The translations under genes and the position numbers were made by a program. From Moritella viscosa (GTDB lineage Bacteria > Pseudomonadota > Gammaproteobacteria > Enterobacterales > Moritellaceae): DNA of 64,000 bases. Under the pieces are notes generated by a model that was not told the origin of the DNA, did not search any database, and saw only the letters and a list, made by a program, of their open reading frames with translations. Below are positions 7,344 to 16,777 of this stretch, piece by piece (within the stretch, counting starts at the first letter, position 1; the number at the start of each line of letters is the position of its first letter). The DNA is taken from NCBI GenBank assembly GCA_000953735.1, contig LN554852.1:4723846-4787845 (forward strand). The letters run 5' to 3'.

Positions 7344-9083
7344 ATGTCGCCATGGCACTTACAAGGCAGTGCGACCTTCACCATAGGTCAGCGCTCTGTT
7401 GAAGGCATAAAAGCCCAAAATGAAGATGCCATAGGTATTCGTATTCCTGATGATTTACTGCTTACCACCAAAGGCGCTGTTGCCATTATCGCTGATGGTG
7501 TCAGCGCGTCAGAAGCAGGTAAAGAAGCCAGTGAAACCTGCGTACATAATTTCTTATCTGATTATTACTCTACACCTGAAACCTGGTCCGTTGGAAAATC
7601 AACAGGTCAGGTGTTAACCGCACTCAATCGTTGGTTATACAGTCAAGGTCGACAATTTGCCGATGCTCAAAAAGGCTACCTCACCACCTTAAGTGCCATT
7701 GTCTTTAAATCGCATGCGGCCCATCTATTGCATGTCGGTGATTCACGAATATACCGTTTACGTAACAATACCCTTGAGCAATTAACCCGAGATCACACCA
7801 CTGTTGTTAATAGTAAACAGTCTTACCTCGCCCGCGCGATGGGTCTAGATGTCACCCTCGATGTGGATTATAAAGAAGTCGAATTACAAGTCGGTGATGT
7901 GTTCTTATTATCAACCGACGGATTGCATGATTTTGTTAGCGATAAATTATTACGAGAGATGGTGCAACAGACGCATGAATCTGTAGATAATAATTTTGAA
8001 GCATGCTGCGAGCAGCTAATTCAACATGCTCTGGCCAATAACAGTAATGATAATATCAGCTGCCAATTATTGCGTATCGACAGTTTACCTAAGCTCAGTG
8101 CCGAAGATGTACATGTACACCTTGCCTCCATGCCTTTCCCTCCCGCATTACGCACTGGGTTATCGATTGATGGACTAAAAGTCATTAAAGAGTTACATGC
8201 CAGTAGCAGCAGTCACTTATATTTAGTCGAAGATAAAGAAACCAAGCAGCAATACTGTATGAAAGCTCCCTCGGTCAATTATATCGATGACCATGCTTAT
8301 ATCGAACGCTTTACCATGGAAACTTGGATTGGTTCACGACTGCATAACCCGCATATTTTAAAAATTGTCGAAACCAACAGGAAAAAAAGCCACCTCTATT
8401 ATTTAATGGAAGTCATTGAAGGCATTACGCTAGAGCAATGGATAAGTCGAAATCCGAATCCGCCAATCCAAGATGTACTTAATATTGTAGAACAGGTCAT
8501 TAAAGGCTTACGTGCTTTTCATCGTAAAGAAACACTACATCAAGATTTAAAGCCCGGTAATATCATGATCGATAACAACAGCCAAGTTAAAATTATTGAT
8601 TTTGGTTCTTGTTTCGTCAAAGGCATCGCAGAAATAGCGACCCCATTACAACGAGACAAGATCCTTGGCACAGCAGCCTACTCCGCCCCAGAAACCGTGA
8701 TCAATGGTGATAGTACTGCGCAATCAGATATCTTTGCCATTTCCGTTATAATTTTTGAGATGCTTACAGGTAAACAACCTTTTAATGGCAAACTAGAAAC
8801 CTGTCGAACCCAAAAGGCGTATCTTAATACTAAGTATATTCCGGCCTATGAACACAACCCATTAGTCCCATTCTGGTTAGATGGCACAATAAAAAAAGGC
8901 CTGCGCTTCGATCCGAATAAGCGCCATGGAGATGTATCCGAACTCTTATATGAGTTACAACATCCTAATCCCAAATATAAGAATAATCGTAAGCAAACAT
9001 TGGTTGAAAAAAATCCGGAACGTTTTTGGCAAGTTATCTCACTATTATTACTCTTTGCCTTGTGCATTTCATTATTTAGCTAA
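7344..9083 (+). CDS. Tail-anchored PP2C phosphatase / serine-threonine kinase fusion
   Basis: A 579-residue bifunctional signalling protein. Residues 10-245 form a PP2C-type phosphatase with the metal-binding aspartates visible: Asp28 (NEDA), Asp51 (ADG), Asp133 (GDSR), Asp192 (TDG) and Asp236 (NDN). Residues 275-540 form a eukaryotic-type kinase with Lys307, HQDLKPGN (399-406, catalytic Asp401), DFG (419-421) and APE (448-450). Two oddities: the glycine-rich loop (284-294, HASSSSHLYL) has no glycines, and HRD is HQD. A single hydrophobic helix at 561-577 ends the protein, which predicts a membrane tail anchor facing the cytoplasm. It closes the nirBD operon behind a strong AAGGAG site. Its substrate is unknown; I infer a role in controlling nitrate/nitrite uptake or reduction. 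Confidence 0.85.
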   Translation: MSPWHLQGSATFTIGQRSVEGIKAQNEDAIGIRIPDDLLLTTKGAVAIIADGVSASEAGKEASETCVHNFLSDYYSTPETWSVGKSTGQVLTALNRWLYSQGRQFADAQKGYLTTLSAIVFKSHAAHLLHVGDSRIYRLRNNTLEQLTRDHTTVVNSKQSYLARAMGLDVTLDVDYKEVELQVGDVFLLSTDGLHDFVSDKLLREMVQQTHESVDNNFEACCEQLIQHALANNSNDNISCQLLRIDSLPKLSAEDVHVHLASMPFPPALRTGLSIDGLKVIKELHASSSSHLYLVEDKETKQQYCMKAPSVNYIDDHAYIERFTMETWIGSRLHNPHILKIVETNRKKSHLYYLMEVIEGITLEQWISRNPNPPIQDVLNIVEQVIKGLRAFHRKETLHQDLKPGNIMIDNNSQVKIIDFGSCFVKGIAEIATPLQRDKILGTAAYSAPETVINGDSTAQSDIFAISVIIFEMLTGKQPFNGKLETCRTQKAYLNTKYIPAYEHNPLVPFWLDGTIKKGLRFDPNKRHGDVSELLYELQHPNPKYKNNRKQTLVEKNPERFWQVISLLLLFALCISLFS

Positions 9084-9162
9084 GCCATACCAAGCTAAAT
9101 CTAACCTTGTATGTAAATACACGTAAAATACCTCAATATTACAGGGTATTAAATAAATGCTT

Positions 9163-9183
9163 ATACTATGCAAGGTATAGTAT
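9163..9183. promoter_or_regulatory. Inverted repeat upstream of eda
   Basis: ATACTAT (9163-9169) and ATAGTAT (9177-9183) form a perfect 7-base inverted repeat around a 7-base centre, 70 bases before the eda ATG. It could be an operator or overlap the eda promoter. The rest of the 169-base gap shows only a weaker repeat (AATACC/GGTATT near 9126-9151). Confidence 0.35.
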
Positions 9184-9252
9184 TGTTCTATACAATTTGA
9201 GCATATTTAATCGCTAATCATTAAAACCCAATGGTATAACAGGAGCATAACC

Positions 9253-9888
9253 ATGTCTAAAGAGCTAATCGCTAAGTTAAAACAATTCAAAATCATCCCA
9301 GTGATTCAAATTGATGATGCTTCACAAGCCGTACCATTGGCTAAAGCCTTAGTAGAGAATGGTTTACCTGTTGCAGAAGTTACATTCAGGACAGAAGCTG
9401 CAGCAGAAGCTATCCGCCTAATGCGTGAGGCCTACCCAGACATGTGTATTGGCGCAGGCACTGTATTAAACGCCGAACAAGTAGATAAGGCAAAGGCAGT
9501 AGGTGCAGAATTCGTCGTGGCGCCAGGGCTAAACCCAACCACAGTAAAATACAGCCAAGAGATTGGCATGCCGATCGTTCCTGGCGTTAATAGTCCCAGT
9601 CAAATCGAGCAAGGTTTAGCGCTTAACTTAACGTTTATGAAGTTCTTCCCAGCAGAGGCGTCCGGTGGCATAGCAATGGTAAAATCCTTACTTGCACCTT
9701 ATGTCGACGTTTCTTTAATGCCAACTGGCGGCATCAGTAAAAAAAATGTGTCTGATTACCTCGATTTAGAGCGTGTCGTCTGCTGTGGTGGTACTTGGAT
9801 GGTCGCGCCGCAGCTAATTATGGCAGGAAACTGGGTAGAGATTGGCCGCCTCGTGCGTGAAGCAGTTGCACATATAGCGGAACAGTAA
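9253..9888 (+). CDS. eda: 2-dehydro-3-deoxy-phosphogluconate / 4-hydroxy-2-oxoglutarate aldolase
   Basis: Cleaves KDPG to pyruvate and glyceraldehyde-3-phosphate. The 211-residue class I aldolase has Glu42 in the active-site strand (AEVTFRTE), GAGTVLN at 68-74 and the Schiff-base Lys130 in MKFFPAEASGG. Length and motifs match E. coli Eda throughout. It stands alone here without edd, so it may work with an unlinked Entner-Doudoroff dehydratase or in uronate catabolism. The ATG at 9253 has an AGGAG site. A bidirectional terminator separates it from the convergent trpS. Confidence 0.94.
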   Translation: MSKELIAKLKQFKIIPVIQIDDASQAVPLAKALVENGLPVAEVTFRTEAAAEAIRLMREAYPDMCIGAGTVLNAEQVDKAKAVGAEFVVAPGLNPTTVKYSQEIGMPIVPGVNSPSQIEQGLALNLTFMKFFPAEASGGIAMVKSLLAPYVDVSLMPTGGISKKNVSDYLDLERVVCCGGTWMVAPQLIMAGNWVEIGRLVREAVAHIAEQ

Positions 9889-9896
9889 ATCATAAA

Positions 9897-9926
9897 AAAA
9901 CCCTATACCATCAGATATAGGGTTTT
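9897..9926. terminator. Bidirectional terminator between eda and trpS
   Basis: CCCTATA (9901-9907) pairs with TATAGGG (9916-9922), flanked by an A-run on the left and a T-run on the right. It can end eda (plus) and trpS (minus, seven U). Confidence 0.85.
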
Positions 9927-9986
9927 AACGATTAGATTATTCAATAATACTGTTATTCGGTAATAAGCCTATCACCTAACCACGGT

Positions 9987-10988
9987 TTATTTGTTAGCAA
10001 TGAAACCAACAGCTTCATATGCTTTAGCTAACGTAGGAGCAGCACGCTCAGACGCTTTTTCAGCACCGATACGCATAATGCGCTGCAGTTCAGTCTCATC
10101 AGCACGTAACTCATGATAACGCGCTTGAATCGGCTCAATCATAGCAACAACAGCATCAGCCGTATCTTTTTTCAAGTGGCCATACATTTTATCTTCGTAT
10201 TCAGGCACAAGATCAGCAACTGAACGTTTTGTTGCAACAGAGAGTAACGTCAATAAGTTAGATACGCCCGGTTTTTCTTTATTATCAAAATAAATACGCG
10301 CTTGCTCATCACTGTCTGTTACTGCACTTTTCAGTTTCTTGACAATCTTTTTAGGCTCATCTAATAACTTGATAAAAGCTTTTGGATTGTCATCTGACTT
10401 AGACATTTTCTTCAGCGGATCTTGCAAGCTCATAATACGAGCGCCCAAAGTTGGAATCATCGGTTCAGGCACTTTAAATACGTCACCGTAGATATTATTA
10501 AAACGTGTCGCAATCGTACGCGCTAATTCTAAATGCTGCTTTTGATCGTCACCAACAGGTACTTCATCTGCTTGATAGAGCAGAATGTCTGCCGCCATTA
10601 ACACAGGGTAAGTATATAAACCTGAATTACTGCTGCTAGAGTTGTTCGATTTATCTTTAAACTGCGTCATGCGGTTTAATTCACCCATCTGCGTATAACA
10701 GTTAAGTAACCAACTCAATTGTGCATGTTCTGGTACTTGAGATTGTAAGAAGATAGTCGACTTTTCAGGGTCTAAACCACATGCAACATACATTGCTAGG
10801 CCTTCAAGCACCTGTGATTTAAACTCTTTCGGGTCTTGGCGTACCGTGATGGTATGTAAGTCCGCAAGCATGAAATGACAGTCGCTGTGTTCCTGCATGT
10901 CCAGCCATTGATTGATTGCACCAATATAGTTACCAATCGTCATACTGCCTGAAGGCTGAATACCACTTAATACCACAGGTTTCGTCAT
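9987..10988 (-). CDS. trpS: Tryptophanyl-tRNA synthetase
   Basis: Class Ic aminoacyl-tRNA synthetase that charges tRNA-Trp. I chose the ATG at 10988 (MTKPVVLSG), giving 333 residues; an in-frame TTG at 11003 would add five residues without family support. The HIGH-equivalent TIGN is at residues 17-20 and KMSKS at 194-198. Length matches bacterial TrpS. It is the last gene of the conserved leftward order dam-rpe-gph-trpS and ends at a bidirectional terminator. Confidence 0.96.
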   Translation of the reverse strand: MTKPVVLSGIQPSGSMTIGNYIGAINQWLDMQEHSDCHFMLADLHTITVRQDPKEFKSQVLEGLAMYVACGLDPEKSTIFLQSQVPEHAQLSWLLNCYTQMGELNRMTQFKDKSNNSSSSNSGLYTYPVLMAADILLYQADEVPVGDDQKQHLELARTIATRFNNIYGDVFKVPEPMIPTLGARIMSLQDPLKKMSKSDDNPKAFIKLLDEPKKIVKKLKSAVTDSDEQARIYFDNKEKPGVSNLLTLLSVATKRSVADLVPEYEDKMYGHLKKDTADAVVAMIEPIQARYHELRADETELQRIMRIGAEKASERAAPTLAKAYEAVGFIANK

Positions 10989-11116
10989 AGATATATTTCC
11001 CAATCTCTTAATTTATTCAATTGTGGGCAAGCAAGCTTACTTACCCAATCATGTTTATACTGTTATCGCGGCTATTTTTATCGCTAAAGTAGGCGATTAC
11101 GTTAACTTCACTGCCG

Positions 11117-11788
11117 TTACTTCAATTTCACCGCCGCTAAAAGCTCACTGATATCATCAGCTACAAAGTCAGGATTACTGTCGCTAATTGGAATACCGTA
11201 GTTGTAACCATACGTTAAGCCAAAGCTAGTGAAGTTTGCCGCTTGTGCTGCAATAATATCGTTCTTAGAATCTCCCACCATTAGCGCATCTTCAGCTTTA
11301 AACTGATAGTGATCTAAACAATGTAATAGTGGTAATGGATTTGGTTTTTTCTCCGCTAGCGAATCGCCACCAAGTACCACTTCAAAGAACTCACTGATAC
11401 CCGCTAATTCAAGTACTGGCGTGGTTTGAACCATAGGTTTGTTGGTCACTATAGCAAGTTTAAACCCTGCCTCTCTCAGTGCTGTTAGCGTTTCTTTTAC
11501 ATTTGGGTATAACACGCTGTGTGTATATACATTTGCAGAATAGTGCTTTAAAAATGACGCCAGCGCATCATTAAATAATGCCGGATCAATATCATCAGAT
11601 ATATTAACACTGCCTGATAACGCACGTTGCACGAGTACTTGAGCACCATTACCAACCCAACCGCGTACTTCATCTTCCGAAAAATGAGCACGTTCAAAAT
11701 CACTCAGCATACAATTAACGGCAGCTGCAAGATCAGGTACACTATCAACAAGGGTACCGTCTAAATCAAAACAAATAAGCTTAAACAT
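11117..11788 (-). CDS. gph: Phosphoglycolate phosphatase
   Basis: HAD-superfamily phosphatase that dephosphorylates 2-phosphoglycolate arising from oxidative DNA damage. The 223-residue protein has motif I FDLDGT with Asp8 and Asp10, motif II (VTNKP), and motif III/IV Lys plus GDSKND near residues 170-180. The cap insertion is the usual length. Its ATG overlaps the rpe stop by 8 bases (ATGTTTAA), which indicates translational coupling. Gene order rpe-gph-trpS is as in E. coli. Confidence 0.94.
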   Translation of the reverse strand: MFKLICFDLDGTLVDSVPDLAAAVNCMLSDFERAHFSEDEVRGWVGNGAQVLVQRALSGSVNISDDIDPALFNDALASFLKHYSANVYTHSVLYPNVKETLTALREAGFKLAIVTNKPMVQTTPVLELAGISEFFEVVLGGDSLAEKKPNPLPLLHCLDHYQFKAEDALMVGDSKNDIIAAQAANFTSFGLTYGYNYGIPISDSNPDFVADDISELLAAVKLK

Positions 11789-12455
11789 TGGCTTTTTCTA
11801 ACTCCAAACGCATTTCATCAATGACTTTTTTATAGTCTTCTTGGCCGTAAATCGCAGAGCCAGCAACAAACATATCAGCACCTGCTTCTGCAATTTCACG
11901 AATATTATCAACTTTAACACCACCATCAATTTCAAGAATGATGTCATGACCACTGGCATCAATCAATTTACGTACATCACGTAATTTTTGTAAGGTGGAA
12001 GGAATAAAACTTTGGCCGCCAAAACCAGGGTTTACCGACATCAATAAAATCATGTCCAACTTGTCCATCACATAATCTAAGTAATGCAAAGGTGTCGCAG
12101 GATTTAATACTAAGCCAGCTTTTAAACCATGCTCTTTAATTAGTTGCAAAGAACGGTCTACATGATCAGACGCTTCAGCATGAAAAGTGATCATTGATGC
12201 ACCCGCTTTGGCAAATTCATTAATCATATGATCAACCGGTTGTACCATTAGATGCACATCAATCGGCGCGGTCACACCATGATCACGCAATGCTTTACAG
12301 ATCATTGGACCAATAGTTAAATTAGGGACGTAGTGGTTATCCATAACATCAAAATGAATGACGTCAGCACCAGCAGCTAGTACAGCATCGACTTCTTGGC
12401 CAAGGCTAGCAAAATTAGCAGACAGAATTGAAGGGGCAATCAGAAAGTTTTTCAT
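11781..12455 (-). CDS. rpe: Ribulose-phosphate 3-epimerase
   Basis: Interconverts ribulose-5-phosphate and xylulose-5-phosphate in the pentose phosphate pathway. The 224-residue TIM barrel shows the metal-binding and catalytic residues His34, Asp36 (HFDVMD) and His68 (DVHLM), the [10 protein letters not shown] loop, and the C-terminal acid in EIDGGV. The length is typical. It overlaps gph by 8 bases at its 3' end and lies 148 bases downstream of dam, a space in which I see no strong terminator. Confidence 0.96.
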   Translation of the reverse strand: MKNFLIAPSILSANFASLGQEVDAVLAAGADVIHFDVMDNHYVPNLTIGPMICKALRDHGVTAPIDVHLMVQPVDHMINEFAKAGASMITFHAEASDHVDRSLQLIKEHGLKAGLVLNPATPLHYLDYVMDKLDMILLMSVNPGFGGQSFIPSTLQKLRDVRKLIDASGHDIILEIDGGVKVDNIREIAEAGADMFVAGSAIYGQEDYKKVIDEMRLELEKANV

Positions 12456-12603
12456 TTAGCGTGCTCTCAGTTGTTATTATTCCATTACTCTGTGCAAATC
12501 TTACCCTAAGTTAGCCCCTAGGGTAAAATAATAAAACCAGAATAACACTGACAACTCAGCATTGGCCGATAAATTTAAGCGAATAGTGTTAATACATTAT
12601 GAT

Positions 12604-13416
12604 TTAGCTGTATAACGCCAACAGTTCGTCGACTTTATTACGCTTACCAGCATTACGGCTGATAGTACGTTTAACCTGAACAACCTCAAATATAGAACCA
12701 TGATAAAGTTCACGCGTTAAAGGAATGTCATGATTCGAAATCAATATCGGGATCTGTCGCTCTTGTGCTGTTTCACGAGAAACTTTAGCCAGTAGCGCCT
12801 GATCATCCAGACTAAATCCATTGGTCGCATACGAAGTAAAACTTGCAGTTGTACTTAATGGTGCATACGGCGGATCACAATAAACGACGTCATCACTGCG
12901 TAAACGTTTATAAACTTCAGAATAAGATTCACAAATAAACGTGGCTTTTTTCGATTTTTCAGCAAAAAAACGTAATTCTTTTAACGGGAAGTACGGCTTC
13001 TTATAAGAACCAAATGGCACATTAAAACCACCTGATTTGTTATAACGGCATAAACCATTAAAGCCATGACGATTCATGTAAAGAAACATTAACGAACGCT
13101 GATAAGGGTCACGAGTTTTGTTAAACTTTTCACGTATTTTGTAATAACGCTCTTTATCATTAAATTCAGGCGTAAAGAAACGCTGAGCATCGGCAATAAA
13201 TTGTTCTGGTTTGTTTTGTAGGATCTTATACATATTAATCAAATCAGGATTAATATCATTCAACAGGTATTCGTCATAATCAGTATTTAAAAATACTGAA
13301 CAAGCGCCAACAAACGGTTCAACTAAACGCTTACCAGTCGGTAGTTTTTCACGTAGATGATCAACCAGAGAATACTTACCTCCGGCCCATTTTAAGAAGG
13401 CTCGCGTTTTCTGCAT
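12604..13416 (-). CDS. dam: DNA adenine methyltransferase (GATC)
   Basis: Methylates adenine in GATC and so marks strands for mismatch repair and replication control. The 270-residue protein has the N-terminal FLKWAGGK motif (8-15, AdoMet binding) and the catalytic DPPY at 181-184, in the alpha-class order. Its position between damX and rpe is the same as in E. coli and Vibrio. No good Shine-Dalgarno precedes the ATG at 13416, and it starts 69 bases after damX. Confidence 0.96.
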   Translation of the reverse strand: MQKTRAFLKWAGGKYSLVDHLREKLPTGKRLVEPFVGACSVFLNTDYDEYLLNDINPDLINMYKILQNKPEQFIADAQRFFTPEFNDKERYYKIREKFNKTRDPYQRSLMFLYMNRHGFNGLCRYNKSGGFNVPFGSYKKPYFPLKELRFFAEKSKKATFICESYSEVYKRLRSDDVVYCDPPYAPLSTTASFTSYATNGFSLDDQALLAKVSRETAQERQIPILISNHDIPLTRELYHGSIFEVVQVKRTISRNAGKRNKVDELLALYS

Positions 13417-13485
13417 TTGTGACTTATATCGCTAAATAAAAGGGGGCCGATTGTACATGGATTACAGCTAAATTGCGCTGTTTAT

Positions 13486-14952
13486 TTATAAATCTCTTTG
13501 GATTTGAGCGAATCGTTTCAACCAAGGTTTATCTTTTTGTACGGACGCTGGTAATTTTAGTTTCGCGGCATTCGCCTGCTCAACACTGGTAAAGCTACCA
13601 TAAAGAACCACATACCAAGGCTTGTTGTTACGTAGTGTTTGATATGTCCAGATATTTTCAGATAATTCATTCTCGTTTAAATACTGCTTTAACTGTGATT
13701 TATGACTTAACCCTGCAATTTGAAACGTATAATTTTTCGCCGGTTGAGCCATTAACCAGGCTTGACCGGCTAATGTATTAGCTGTCGTTACAGTGTCTTT
13801 TTGCACTATTTCATTAGAGACTTCAACCACCATTTTACTATCAATTATTTTTGCAGTATTTAATGAATTTTGCTTGGCGATCATCTTATTCACGGCGGCA
13901 TCATCAATTACAATACGTTGTTTTTCCACTTGCGAGCTTGGTGCGGGTACAACAGGTTCTGTTAACGTGATAGTTTGGCCTATTTCGGTTGGTAACTCAT
14001 CATCCCAATCACTGGCTAACATTTGTGGCTCACTCGCATCCGTATTTACATCAGCTATCACAACATCGCCCTCGGTCATCACGGGAGAGCTCAATAGAGG
14101 CTCTTCCAGCACGGTATCAACAGCTTTTTGCTCCGTTTGATAAACATCATATAAAAATGATCCAGCACTACCTAACAACAACACGCCAGCAATGATCGCC
14201 GCTAAATAAAATGACTTATTGGACGTTATCACAGTCTTATCCCTCTTACTCGGTGCGGGTGACTCAGCGCGATATACTCGACCTTGCATGATCGCTTGCG
14301 CACATTTTGCTAATTCAGCGGGATTACCATCACACGCTTCAATTTGATGATTAATTGCATCCTGATTAACAAACGTGGGTTTATAACCAGCTTGACTAAA
14401 TTGCTGCTCAACAAATTGCACAGCGGCTTTTGGATCTAATACAGTCATTTCCAACTCCAATACATTTGTTGCTGATTTTGCAAATGGCAGTATGGTTATA
14501 TCAACCCACTTACTTTCTGCAAATAAAATGATATTTATTTTAATATTAATTTTATGATTAAGACTTAATTCCACTAATTGCGCAAACTCAGCAATACTTG
14601 CATGCGATAACGTCATCGCATTATCAATACATAGCGTGAGTTCATGTTCAAGCTGCTGAGCAAGTAACGGTAAGCTCTCGGCTAACATTATATGCGCATT
14701 GAAACGGCCATCATAGCTGATCTGTTGTAATACTTGCGTTCTCACAGCCCTATCATCATGGCACTGCTGCGCATCAATTGTAATGGTTTTTTGATTAAAA
14801 TCTGATTCTACATAATTACGTAATACTGTTGATTTTCCTGAACCAGATTCACCGCTTACGAATAATAAATGTGAAGAGAATTGTGTGAGATGACGCAGCC
14901 GTTCACACAGCTGCGTTTGAGAATAAATTTCAGTTTGAACTGAATAGTGCAC
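13486..14952 (-). CDS. damX: DamX-like cell-division protein (AAA ATPase + TM + SPOR)
   Basis: SPOR-domain protein that binds denuded septal peptidoglycan. I chose the GTG at 14952 because AGGCGG lies six bases upstream; an in-frame ATG at 14985 has no ribosome-binding site. The result is 488 residues overlapping the aroB 3' end by 23 bases. The N-terminal part is an ExeA/AAA-type ATPase with Walker [10 protein letters not shown] (34-42), a transmembrane helix lies at about 247-269, a linker follows, and the C-terminal roughly 75 residues form the SPOR domain. The ATPase domain is present in Vibrio-type DamX but not in the shorter E. coli protein. Confidence 0.88.
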   Translation of the reverse strand: MHYSVQTEIYSQTQLCERLRHLTQFSSHLLFVSGESGSGKSTVLRNYVESDFNQKTITIDAQQCHDDRAVRTQVLQQISYDGRFNAHIMLAESLPLLAQQLEHELTLCIDNAMTLSHASIAEFAQLVELSLNHKINIKINIILFAESKWVDITILPFAKSATNVLELEMTVLDPKAAVQFVEQQFSQAGYKPTFVNQDAINHQIEACDGNPAELAKCAQAIMQGRVYRAESPAPSKRDKTVITSNKSFYLAAIIAGVLLLGSAGSFLYDVYQTEQKAVDTVLEEPLLSSPVMTEGDVVIADVNTDASEPQMLASDWDDELPTEIGQTITLTEPVVPAPSSQVEKQRIVIDDAAVNKMIAKQNSLNTAKIIDSKMVVEVSNEIVQKDTVTTANTLAGQAWLMAQPAKNYTFQIAGLSHKSQLKQYLNENELSENIWTYQTLRNNKPWYVVLYGSFTSVEQANAAKLKLPASVQKDKPWLKRFAQIQRDL

Positions 14953-16039
14953 TAGAATCCGCCTGATTATGGAAATTAACCACATCGCGTAACGTACTTT
15001 CAGTTACTGTCGATAATACTTCGGCACTACCAATCGATGTTGGTAAAATAAAACGAAGTTGGTCATTAAGTACTTTCTTATCACGTTTCATGTGCTGCAT
15101 AAATGCGTCAAAGCTCATTTCTGCTGGCGCCAGTAAAGGCAATTCAGCAGCCGCAATTAATGCAGCAATACGTGTTACTTGAGATGCTGTTAATAGCCCC
15201 ATTAATGCCGATGTTTGTGCTGCCATTATCATCCCAGCAGCAACCGCCTCACCGTGTAACCAAACGCCATAGCCCATTTCAGCTTCAATAGCATGACCAT
15301 ATGTATGACCAAGGTTGAGTAACGCGCGTAAACCCTGCTCTTTTTCATCAATAGCAACAATTTCAGCTTTGATTTCACAGCAACGATAAATTGCGTATTC
15401 CAACGCTGCCGTATCGAGCGCCATTAGCGCTGCAATGTTTTCTTCTAGCCAAACAAAAAAGTCCGCATCATAAATGATCCCGTACTTAATCACTTCAGCC
15501 ATACCTGCCGCCAGTTCGCGTCGAGGCAAGGTCGCTAAACAATCAGTATCGATAAAAACAGCATTGGGCTGATAAAAAGCACCAATCATATTTTTACCCA
15601 ACGGATGATTAACTGCCGTTTTACCGCCAACCGAGGAATCAACTTGACTCAACACAGTCGTCGGGATTTGAATAAAGGGGATACCGCGTTGGTAACAGGC
15701 GGCCGCAAAGCCAACCATGTCACCAATAACACCACCACCGAGAGCGATCAACGTGGTATCACGTCCACAATTCTCACGCAGTAGCGCGGTAAAGATCTCA
15801 TTTAAAGTATCTAACGTTTTAAATTGTTCACCATCAGAAAGAATAATACTGTCGAATTTATAGTCGTGCAACAATGCTTGAACCTGTTGTAAATACAACG
15901 GTGCAACCGTATCGTTTGAGATCACAACAACTTTATTGGTCGTTATTGCAGCCGTAAATTGCGCTACTTGCGTTAATACGCCTTCACCAATATAAATAGG
16001 GTAGCTCCGCTCACCCAGTTCAACAGTTAAACTTTCCAT
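14930..16039 (-). CDS. aroB: 3-dehydroquinate synthase
   Basis: Second step of the shikimate pathway: DAHP to 3-dehydroquinate, NAD and metal dependent. The 369-residue protein has DGEQFKTL, the GGGVIGD nucleotide-binding turn, the [13 protein letters not shown] active-site stretch, and [11 protein letters not shown] plus LHGEAVAAG metal ligands. A GGAG site precedes the ATG at 16039. It follows aroK by 10 bases, so aroKB is a unit; its 3' end overlaps damX. Confidence 0.96.
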   Translation of the reverse strand: MESLTVELGERSYPIYIGEGVLTQVAQFTAAITTNKVVVISNDTVAPLYLQQVQALLHDYKFDSIILSDGEQFKTLDTLNEIFTALLRENCGRDTTLIALGGGVIGDMVGFAAACYQRGIPFIQIPTTVLSQVDSSVGGKTAVNHPLGKNMIGAFYQPNAVFIDTDCLATLPRRELAAGMAEVIKYGIIYDADFFVWLEENIAALMALDTAALEYAIYRCCEIKAEIVAIDEKEQGLRALLNLGHTYGHAIEAEMGYGVWLHGEAVAAGMIMAAQTSALMGLLTASQVTRIAALIAAAELPLLAPAEMSFDAFMQHMKRDKKVLNDQLRFILPTSIGSAEVLSTVTESTLRDVVNFHNQADSSALFSSN

Positions 16040-16049
16040 GTTACTCCAA

Positions 16050-16565
16050 TTAAAAATCCAATAACTTTATAATTTGATTCGCCACAACTTTCGCACTTTG
16101 TTCGTCTGTTTTAACTGTAAAATCAGCAATCTCTTCGTATAAAGGATTACGAGCATCAGCTAATGTTTCCAGAACTTCACGTGGTTCTTCTGTTTGTAGT
16201 AAAGGGCGACGCTTATCGCGTGATGTTCTTACTAACTGCTTATCAATAGTTGTTTCTAAATAAACAACTACACCACGAGCAGAAAGGTAATTACGACTCT
16301 CTTTACTTAAAATAGAGCCTCCACCCGTTGCTAACACAATTCCCTGCTCTTGCGTTAGATCGTCAATTACTTCCGCCTCACGAACACGGAAACCAGCTTC
16401 ACCTTCAACATCGAATACCCATGAGATATCAGCACCAGTACGGCGTTCAATTTCATGGTCCGAATCGATAAAGTCTAAATGCAACTGGCTCGCTAGTTGG
16501 CGACCAATTGTACTTTTACCTGCGCCCATTGGGCCTATTAGGAATATATTACGTTTTTCAGCCAT
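16050..16565 (-). CDS. aroK: Shikimate kinase I
   Basis: Phosphorylates shikimate with ATP. The 171-residue P-loop kinase has Walker [10 protein letters not shown] (11-19), the shikimate-binding Asp/Arg region ([11 protein letters not shown]), the GGGS motif (ATGGGS) and the lid Arg stretch (RDKRRPLL). Its size matches AroK rather than AroL. It starts the aroK-aroB-damX-dam set. The 212-base space on its upstream side, before pilQ ends, holds no gene and only an imperfect hairpin near 16690-16712. Confidence 0.96.
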   Translation of the reverse strand: MAEKRNIFLIGPMGAGKSTIGRQLASQLHLDFIDSDHEIERRTGADISWVFDVEGEAGFRVREAEVIDDLTQEQGIVLATGGGSILSKESRNYLSARGVVVYLETTIDKQLVRTSRDKRRPLLQTEEPREVLETLADARNPLYEEIADFTVKTDEQSAKVVANQIIKLLDF

Positions 16566-16777
16566 TTTAACTCTTCAATAAATCTAAAGTAATAACACCC
16601 TTTTTCTTAGGGGGCACCAGACCTACCTATAAAATGTCCTCTGATTGCAGCAACCAGTGATGAGACATTTGGCAACAGCCAAAATCAGCAACACCCGGTA
16701 AAAAACCAGGTGATGACATTTCAGGCAGAAAAAGACCGCTATTTATATAGTTTTTACGGCCTTTTGTCAAAGGTAGG

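Noticed and set aside
16690-16712. Hairpin CACCTGG/CCGGGTG downstream of aroK as a terminator
   Set aside because: One G-U pair, and no U-tract after the stem on either strand.
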